From Primula veris (Eukaryota; Streptophyta; Magnoliopsida; Ericales; Primulaceae), in NCBI GenBank assembly GCA_963682055.1, contig OY821742.1, forward strand, positions 25,508,060 to 25,572,059: a stretch of 64,000 nt of DNA, given 5' to 3'. A program made the position numbers and the translations under genes. The notes beneath the pieces are model-generated. The model was not told the DNA's origin. It was given only the letters and a program-made list of their open reading frames with translations, and did no database searches. Shown here in pieces: positions 56,720-64,000 of this stretch (its first letter is position 1; the number at the start of each line of letters is the position of its first letter).

Positions 56720-57231
56720 AAAAGTGCTATTGAAGCTGAATTAAGTTCTTTAGAAAAATAGGATGTATTTGGACCGATAATCTAGACACTAGAAGATGTC
56801 AAACCCATAGAATACAGATGGGTATTTGTACATAAACGTAACGAGCACAACGAATTCGTTACATATAAAGCACGACTTGTTGCTCAAGATTTCTCCCAAA
56901 TACCTGGAATTGATTACCAAAAAACATACTCTCCAGTAATGGATGAGAGCACTTTCCGATCCTTGATCGGTTTGACTGTCGCTAAACGACTAGAAATGCA
57001 TCTAATGGATGTAGTCACTGCATATTTATACGGGTCATCAGATAGTGACATATATATGAAAATCCCTGAAGGTTTTAAACTACCTGAAGCAAAAGATAGA
57101 AGTTTACACTCGATTAAACTCCAAAGATCATTATACGACTTAAATCAGTCAGAACGCATGTGGTACAATCGTCTCAATGATTACCTCTTAAAAGAGGGTT
57201 ATGTAAATAGTCTGATATGTCCATGTTTTTT
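56720..57231 (+). pseudogene. CD reverse transcriptase, N-terminal half
   Basis: VFVHKRNEHNEFVTYKARLV is followed by QDFSQIPGIDYQKTYSPVMD, MDVVTAYLYGSSDSDIYMKI and LHSIKLQRSLYDLNQSERMWY, then LICPCFF. This is the copia RT up to the residues before the catalytic YVDD. In the intact family the next residues would be a Lys-Lys stretch; the frame instead enters the insertion at 57232. There are two or more stops upstream (near 56760). Confidence 0.78.
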
Positions 57232-57339
57232 TTACATGAACGACTGGAGAGCCCAATTTTCAAAGCACTAGCTTTGGGCCTCCACCTCATGAAATGCCTT
57301 CTTTTCACCCTTCAATGTATATATAATGATGAATATATT

Positions 57340-59154
57340 TGTCACGCCCCAAAATCCGTAAGACACAGACATCAAGGCATGATCTTTTGAATAAAAAGGA
57401 AAATGAACCTGTTGGTAAAAATTTGAGTTTTAAAAGAAAAAGACTTGCGAGCTAATGGAACAATTAAATGAATAAATATAAAGTTTGGCAAACGCGGCTA
57501 CAAGACAAAATGGTTTTAGCAAAATTATATAAAAAGAAATAAACAAATGTAATTTGCCCGTAGGCTACAACCTCGAAATTAGTCAAAGAAAATAAAACGA
57601 TTCAAGAAGCCCCGAACCCATGCGCTACCTCGCTAATGCTCCTATCCAAATGCATCAACCTAAGTTGTACCTGAAAGACAAAACTGTAACGGTGAGTCCC
57701 ACGCACATACATAGACGGGAGGCACCACAAAATACCATCACTCCATCCCATAAATGCAAGAACTCACAAACAACAACTACGATAATCAACGTATAAAAAG
57801 AAATAATAATAACATCGTACAACGAAATAAATTAAATAAACATCTATAGCAAACATGGACCTCTCAGGCCACCTACCATAATCCGTAAGGTAGGTCATTC
57901 CCTATACCTCTCGGCTGCCTATTGTTCCCGGTATAGGGAGAGACATAGACCATTGCTAACATAAAATTAGATTTAAAGTGCACACTTGGACCTCTCACGC
58001 CACTCTTTCCAGTCCGTAAGACGAGTCATTCCCTATCCCCTCGGCCGTCTTATGTCCCCGGAATTAGGGAGAGACATAGACCATTGCTAACAATAAAATA
58101 AATATAGTGCACACTAGGACCTCTCACGTCACTCGCCCCAGTCCGTAAGATGAGTCATTTCCTATCCCCTCGGCCGTCTTATGTCCCCGAAATTAGGGAG
58201 AGACATAGACATTTGCCACTAATCTAAATCACAAGGCCTTGGCCAATAATATAAAACCATTCAATTATCACATTCTCATACGTCACTCTAACGTAATTCA
58301 ACATAACCCATAAGCATAGGTGCTAGATTCACAACTAGCCAAACAACTCCAACAACATAAAATCTCATTCAGACATTTTAACAAACACTTTGTATGCATA
58401 AACTACAATTCATCTTTATTCAACATAAATTTACTCAATTTCATCAACAACTATATAATCACATAATCAACTCATAAAACATGCAAACCCATCCAAAATC
58501 TCATTAATTAGAAATTAATATGTCTCAAATCTCAACTTCTACAATTCAAATAATGGAATTAAAAGTATGACAAATAAACCCCAATTAACAATTTAAGAAC
58601 ATAATTAAAATAAAAGGCAAAAACCCACAATTTATAATAAACGTAAAACCAAATCCTAACATACACACTCGTCTAGTCGCAATGGATAACCCCCGTTACC
58701 TTAGAGCGTAGAGGAGATGCTTCCGGTAAGAATCCGCTAACGTGGTTTCTTCTTCTTCTTCCTAAGCTTTGAAATCTCTCTTTTCTCTCTTTTTCTCTCT
58801 TTTCTTTCTTATTTTAGGTTTACTGTTTTAAAAAGTGGGCTGAATTGAAGATGTAAAAACTGTTTTGAGAAAGTTTGTGGAAGCGAACTATTTGGTCCTC
58901 AAAGTTCTAAAAGTTAACTCTTAATCAAAATTATTATTTTACTGCTCAAAAATAACCAATCTTTAGAAACAAAACTATTGGGTTCTTTTTATTTATAAAA
59001 TTAGTAACAGGTTTTAAAAATAAAGTTTTTCGGAAGAGTTTCGGTTTTTGGCTAAAATTTAGTCGAGTGACCGGTTTTTGGTAAAATTTGTATAAAACGA
59101 TTTTGGATAAATTAAATCATAATTAAAACCATTTATAAAATACGGGATGTTACA
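57340..59154 (-). mobile_element. G3: Tekay solo LTR
   Basis: This 1,815-bp sequence matches the G1 and G2 LTRs end to end (plus strand TGTCACGCCCC to GGGATGTTACA). It is flanked by the perfect duplication ATATT (57335-57339 and 59155-59159), with no internal sequence. It was produced by recombination between the two LTRs of a complete element. Its tandem array is at 57856-58220. Confidence 0.95.
57856..58220 (-). repeat. G3 triple tandem repeat with hairpins
   Basis: The units start near 57856, 57987 and 58115. The first has the ACCTAC/GTAGGT stem with loop variant ATAATCCGTAAG; the third has ACTCG with TGAGT (a wobble pair). The second has a damaged 5' arm (ACTCTTTCC). Confidence 0.82.
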
Positions 59155-59757
59155 ATATTTTCCAGAAAAAATACATAACAATCCAAATTGGGGTAATGCT
59201 TATGTCATGCCTCGGCTTTTTTAATTTTTAGTGTACCCTTACAATTAATTACATCACACCGTACCATAATTTAATATATTTTTTTAGCAAGAGTCACAGT
59301 CTTCTAGTATTCAATTTTGTTCCTTTCCTTTATATACAGTGAAGAAAACTCATTAGTAAGTTTTGTAAGACAATTCACAATTATATTAGATGGTTAAATA
59401 AACATATATGCATTTATGGAAAAGTTTATATATAAGCATGTAAGTGTCTATTAAAAAAGTATGTGATTGTTTCGCAAAATAATATTGAAAAACTGAAAAA
59501 AGAACAAACACTCAAATGATATCGTTTCTTGTAATTATATGTGATAATTTTTTACTCTCATATTTAGTTTTTCTTTTAAAATTTATCTAATATAAAAATA
59601 TTTGTCTGGTAATTTAGTGTCCTTAATTTTAAATGTTATTGATGACCACTCTTTTTCTTATATTTTTAAAGATTTAATGTCTTTTTACGTCAATGTTTAA
59701 GGCCCATTTTTCAGGTTCGATTGGCGCCTCCAAAATGCTCGAAACGGCACTGCTTTT

Positions 59758-60770
59758 TTATCAAGAAAGTGAATTACGAGTTGGCTATTATTGTAGTTTA
59801 TGTTGATGATATAAATATAATTGGGACTCCTGAAAAGATTTCAAAGGTTGCTAATTACCTGGAAGTGGATTTTTAGATGAAAGATCTTGGGATAACAAAT
59901 TACTGACTCGGTTTACAAATCGAGCATACATATAAGGGTATATTTGTTCATCAGTCTAATTACACTGAGAAAGTATTGAATCAATTTTATATGGACAAAT
60001 TGCACCCACTAAGTTCCCTTATGGTTGTCCGTTCCCTCGATATCAAAAATGATCCGACGAGGAAGAGGATTTACTAGGCCCTTAAATTCCATACTTAAGT
60101 GCAATTGGTGCCCTTATGTACCTTGCAAATTGCACTAGACCAGACATTGCATTCTCTATCAATCTAGTTGCAAGATATAGTTCAGCACCAACTTGAAGGC
60201 ATTAAAATGGTGTTAAACATATATTGCGATATTTATGAGGGACCGTCGATTTAGATTTATTTTACTCGAACAATGAAAATGGAAAACTAGTTGGATATGC
60301 AAATGCTGGCTATCTGTCTGATCCACATAATGCTAAATCACAAACTGGATATGTTTTTACATATGGTGTTACTACAATCTATTGGCGTTCTATAAAATAG
60401 ACATTAACCGCAAATTCGTCTAATCATTCGGAAATACTTGCAATTCATGAAACAAGCTGAGAATGTGTTTGGCTAACATTAATGATGCATTACGTACAAG
60501 AACAATCAGGCTTGACTTCGACAAAAACTCTGCCAACAATATTGCATGAAGATAATACAGCATGTATTTCACAAATTAGAGGAGGATACATTAAATGTGA
60601 TCGAACAAAGCATATATCACCCAAATTCTTCTATATTCACAATCTTCCAAAAAATGGTAAAATAGACATTCGTCAAATTCGATAAACGGATAACTTGGCC
60701 GATTTATTTACCAAATTTCTTCCTGGAATAACCTTAAGAAATTGGTACACAATATTGTAATGAGAACATT
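59758..60770 (+). pseudogene. CD reverse transcriptase C-terminal half and RNase H
   Basis: It resumes with VVYVDDINIIGTPEKIS (intact YVDD), MKDLGITNY, LGLQIEHTYKGIFVHQ and ALMYLANCTRPDIAFSINL. The RNase H follows: AGYLSDPHNAKSQTGYVFTY, IYWRSIK, SSNHSEILAIHE and HEDNTACISQIRGGYIKCD, ending DNLADLFTKFLPG. In-frame stops and one or two frameshifts interrupt it. A 67-codon open piece lies at 60482-60685. Confidence 0.8.
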
Positions 60771-60860
60771 GAAAGAAATATGAAGATCATCACTATCAGG
60801 GAAGACTTGGAATTTGATCATCTAAAAAAAATGGTCATTGAATGTGAAATAAAGTTGTGG

Positions 60861-60874
60861 TCATTAAGAGTGGG
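60861..60874 (+). other. CD polypurine tract
   Basis: TTAAGAGTGGG directly precedes the LTR start TGTTGTGAG. Confidence 0.75.
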
Positions 60875-61215
60875 TGTTGTGAGTTATCAATATAATGAGC
60901 CACAAACGGACACATAGCCATTGTACGTGTCATACAATGGGGGAACTCATTTGCCTATATATAGCAGTGTTCCATCGACGTACGAATGGGATTTGGTAAG
61001 AAAAAGAAACAAAAATCAGTGTAGTATATTACAGTAATACCGAATATTGTACTTTGTAAATTTCCACTTTCAATATATAAATGGTAGTGATCTTTCTCAT
61101 GGAATAGAGCTAAACCCCGAAATGTTGAGACGCCTAACCACGTTCGTGTTCTTTTTATATTTACGTTTTCAATACTTAATATATTATTGAGCTATTGAGT
61201 GCCATTTCTATAACA
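60875..61215 (+). repeat. CD 3' LTR (341 bp)
   Basis: It is the partner of 52874-53203. It includes a TATA-like CTATATATAG at about 60955-60964 that the 5' LTR lacks. Confidence 0.9.
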
Positions 61216-61220
61216 TGTGG

Positions 61221-61871
61221 GATAAAGTAAAGAGAATATAGTAGTAGTGTTTTCTGAAGAAAAAAAAAGTGGTGAGAATTTAAAATTTTGGGGAAATTAC
61301 AATATAGTACATATTTATAAACTTATTTATAAAAACTCGGTTGTTTTGAACTTGATAACTCTTTTATAAAAACAAAATACATATTTTGTGAACTTAATTA
61401 CAAATAGGTACATATGTCATTAAAAAATCCAAAAAACTATTTAAAAATTAAGAACCAAAATTTTTAAAAATACATTTTTTATAAAAAAATAATATGTGTC
61501 ATCCTGTTGCTGACACGTAAATTTTACGTCCACTAAAAATATGACACATGTCATTTAAATAAAGTAGCAATTAATTACTAATTTCTCTGTCCGAGAATAG
61601 ACTCGTTATTAGTAATTTAAAATCGATAAAGAAAATATATTTTATCATCTCAAAAAAATATATGATGGTAATTTATATAAAATAAAAGTATTTCTTCTTC
61701 TAAAACCATTAAATATGGTACAAATGAAGAGTTACTCATATTATGTTACTCATTTGTAATGTTTTTAAACATAAATACAAGTTTGATTCATTTACATAAG
61801 TCATGAGATCTTTAAGATAATGGGCCGAAACTTGAAGAGTTGACATTTCAAATAAAAATCCATCCCAAAAG
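61221..61871. other. AT-rich spacer left of GE, start of GE LTR not found
   Basis: There is no reading frame. An inverted repeat ATGTGTCA/TGACACAT lies near 61493-61555, and a stretch like GGGGAAATTACAATATAG near 61290 resembles the end of some inverted-repeat MITEs. The true LTR start of GE is probably in here. Confidence 0.4.
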
Positions 61872-61961
61872 CTATAAATAGAGGTGTGGGGGTGTCATAT
61901 TTCTGACAATCAAAAAAAGTCTTAAAGATTAGAGAAAGAAGGTCCATCACAACCGCTAGGA

Positions 61962-62440
61962 AATCAGCTCTGCTCCTCCACAGCCACCTGGGAATCAGCT
62001 CTGCTCCTCCACAGCCTCCAGGAGATCAACTCCTAGGAAGAACCTCTGCTCACTACGGCCTCAACAAATGCCTTCAAAGTCTACAACAAATCTGCAATAA
62101 ACTTGGCATTCGATCTTTAAGAACGTCTAAAAGCAGCAAGAAATGCGTTTCCACTTATCAAAATCTTCAAGTTCTTCACAAAATCTGAAGAATTTCTTCA
62201 ACAAATCTACCTTCGATCTTCAGGAACGGCTACAAGCAATAATCAAGACGTTTCTGCAAATCAAAGTCTTCTAAGTTCTTCACCAAATCTGAAGAACTCC
62301 ATCTAAGAAATCCACAACAAACCGGCATTCGATCTTCAGGAACGACTACAGAAAGGAAAAAACACGTTTCTCTATATCAAAATCTTCAAGTTCTTCATCA
62401 AATCTGAAGAGCGTCAAGATCGTCAACAAAATCAACAAAA
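61962..62440 (+). repeat. GE LTR/leader tandem repeats
   Basis: A 24-bp unit (AATCAGCTCTGCTCCTCCAC plus AGCC) occurs twice near 61963 and 61991. Then three ~105-115-bp units begin near 62105, 62210 and 62324 (each with TTCGATCTT(T/C)A-GAACG and TTCAAGTTCTTCA-CAAATCTGAAGA). These contain TCTTCAAG/CTTGAAGA-like words. Confidence 0.78.
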
Positions 62441-62680
62441 CTGCAAAGTTTTTCATCAAATCCGAAGAATTCTAGTCAAGTTCAGCAAACCAACCAAAAT
62501 TCATCAAAGAGTCTATAACAGCATTTTGAGCCATCACAAATTGTTCGAAGAGGAGAATCAAAGGATTTTCATTTCTATATTTTCTTTTAGAAATTATCAG
62601 GGATTGTACCCACAAATTAATTTATAAATAAAATTTATTTTCCTTCGCATTCATTTTACATGTCTTCATTTTACCCGCCA

Positions 62681-64000
62681 TGACTACAAACACATTGGCA
62701 TTGGAAGAACAAGTTTCCATCCTAACAAAAACTCTATAAGGTCTCATGAAGGCAACAACAGAGCGAGATACCCAATTTGCAATGTTAATGAATAAGGTGG
62801 AATTCCTGGAACAGACTAGTGAAACAGTTGTAAATGAAGAGAAACCATCTGAAGTCGAAGGATCTTCAAGTAAAGACAAAGGGAAGAGGAAAAACATAGA
62901 GGTTCTTCCTGATGGTTAAATTCATGTTGATCAACTGAATGATTTCATACTTGGCACCGTTAAGGGACGCTACGAAGAAGTGACACATTCCTCATTAAGC
63001 TATGTTAAGCCTTACAGCAGGACGATAGAGCACTTGAAAATGCATGCGGGATATCAACCCCCCAGATTTCAGCAATTCGATGGTAAAGAAAATTCAAAGC
63101 AACATCTAGCTCATTTCGTGGAAACGTGTAGCAATGCTGGAACAGAAGGAGACCTCATCGTAAAGCAATTCGTCCGGACATTGAAGAACAACGCATTTGA
63201 TTGGTACTTCGACTTAGCACATGGATCAATCGACAGCTAGGAACAACTCGAGGATGAATTTCTCAATCGCTTCTACAGCATTCGCCACACAGTGAGCATG
63301 ATCGAGCTAACCAACACTCGCCAATGAAAGACTGAACCTGTCACCGATTACATCAACAGATGGAGGAGATTGAGCCTCAACTGCAAAGATAGATTGTGTG
63401 AGTCGTCCGGCATCGAAATGTGTATCCAAGGCATGCATTGGGGATTGAGATACATTCTTCAAGGAATAAAGTCGAAGACTTTCGGAGAACTAGCAAGCCA
63501 AGCTCACGATGTGGAGTTCAACATTTCAACATGCGGGGATCAAGATATACCGATTCAAATGTCACATAAAACAAAAAGTAAACCCAAAAGCACGAGATGG
63601 AGCAGGGCTCATTCAAACACTGACAAAAAGGAGGCATTTGTTGTTTCTGCTAGTCTGTCAAATGCCTCTTCAACTTCCAAGATTAACACAAGCATGAAAA
63701 AGTCGAAGTTGAAAAGTTCGACAATCAATGGAATGGAAAGAGATGGCTCATCCTGAAGGAAATGCAAGAGAATGAATACCCGTTTCCAGATACCGAAGCA
63801 CCAAGAATGCTAAACTTTATTGAACTCACAGAAATGAAGCGTCCAGAAGAGGCTGATAAAGTGAACGACACAAATTACTGCAAGTTCCATCATCTACCCA
63901 GTCATCCAACTCACCGATGTTTCGTGTTGAAAGAAAAGATCGTCTAGCTAGCCAACCAAGGAAATATTTTGTTGGAAGAAGAAGATGAAGCAAAAGCTCA
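62681..64000 (+). pseudogene. GE gag
   Basis: The start MTTNTLALEEQVSILTK is at 62681, with an in-frame stop after TKTL. The body has [93 protein letters not shown] and [11 protein letters not shown]. Later come QENEYPFPDTEAPRML and CKFHHLPSHPTHRCFVLKE, which looks like a zinc-knuckle-type motif. This is a widespread plant gypsy gag. In-frame stops are near 62920, 63238 and 63328, and a frameshift lies near 63700-63760. It runs on past the window end. Confidence 0.82.

Larger units (their letters stand above)
57232..59757. mobile_element. Possible hAT-like insertion in CD RT (hosts G3)
   Basis: Between the two halves of the RT lies about 700 bp that is not copia sequence, interrupted by G3. 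The right end reads as complement CAGTGCCGTTTCGAG, the typical start of hAT elements. The left end CATGAACGACTGGAG is only partly similar (8 of 15). T-rich flanks (GTTTTTTTTA, CTTTTTTA) could be an 8-bp duplication. The rest (59155-59757) is AT-rich without a frame. It is certainly an insertion; the family is tentative. Confidence 0.45.
52874..61215 (+). mobile_element. CD: decayed Ty1/copia element with micro-palindrome array
   Basis: This is a plus-strand element with LTRs 52874-53203 and 60875-61215 and a perfect duplication TGTGG (52869-52873, 61216-61220). The order after the primer site is a non-coding region with a palindrome array, a gag remnant, protease, integrase, linker, RT and RNase H: the copia order. 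The RT is split by an insertion (57232-59757) that holds the solo LTR G3. Many stops and frameshifts make it non-functional. Confidence 0.92.
61872..64000 (+). mobile_element. GE: 5' part of a Ty3/gypsy element
   Basis: A TATA-like CTATAAATAG at 61872-61881 is followed by a transcribed-looking region with tandem repeats and, from 62681, a gag frame of the plant gypsy type. The element runs off the right edge, so its pol, 3' LTR and exact ends are unknown. I could not see a clear primer-binding site. The frame has stops and a frameshift, so it is at least partly decayed. Confidence 0.72.

Noticed and set aside
62622..62897. Minus-strand 91-codon ORF over the GE gag start
   Set aside because: It is opposite a recognisable gag frame and has no features of its own.

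Overview
This window looks like repeat-dense plant nuclear heterochromatin, probably eudicot. The sequence is AT-rich. The elements present are plant lineages: Ty3/gypsy chromoviruses of the Tekay/Del type, an Athila-type element, several Ty1/copia elements and fold-back MITE-like elements. Primer-binding sites include the plant initiator-Met type and an Athila-like (tRNA-Asp-like) type. I found no ordinary host gene, rRNA, tRNA or CRISPR array. Species and chromosome cannot be told from the sequence. The short names used below (G1, G2, G3, ATH, GAGX, CA-CD, GE) are mine.

Layout. 1-7688: G1, a minus-strand Tekay-like chromovirus whose 3' end lies left of the window; it landed in the terminal repeat of a MITE-like fold-back (7689-8107). 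9625-31419: ATH, a minus-strand Athila-like element with both LTRs and 5-bp target duplications (ACTAT). A complete second Tekay copy, G2 (17483-27605, duplication GGACT), splits it between gag and protease. 31842-39757: GAGX, a minus-strand element (duplication AATTT) with gag and two protease-like segments but no reverse transcriptase or integrase. About 41619-42660: CA, the minus-strand 3' end of a copia element. 42674-45251: CB, a plus-strand, 5'-truncated copia element with an intact RT-RNase H frame and its 3' LTR. 46836-47206: a small inverted-repeat element. 47536-52700: CC, a decayed minus-strand copia (duplication AATAC). 52874-61215: CD, a decayed plus-strand copia (duplication TGTGG). 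Its RT is split by a possible hAT-like insert, which in turn holds a Tekay solo LTR, G3 (57340-59154, duplication ATATT). About 61872-64000: GE, the start of a plus-strand gypsy element that runs off the right edge.

Relative ages follow from nesting. ATH is older than G2, the left MITE is older than G1, and CD is older than its hAT-like insert, which is older than G3. The Tekay gag-pol frames carry nonsense codons but no net frameshift over the stretches I checked. ATH, GAGX, CC and CD are more heavily broken.

The most unusual signal is not a gene. Three unrelated families (Tekay LTRs, copia CC, copia CD) carry series of short inverted repeats in which the arms change from copy to copy but remain complementary, while the loop stays nearly constant. 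In the Tekay LTR the stem switches between ACCTAC/GTAGGT and ACTCG/CGAGT around a GTCCGTAAG loop. In CD more than twenty small palindromes surround a CYGAA-type loop, and the pattern recurs in non-coding and coding parts of the element. In CC the loop is CCAGTCG-like. A second notable signal is a 3' non-coding block shared by ATH and the gag-only GAGX, which suggests a parasite and helper relationship.
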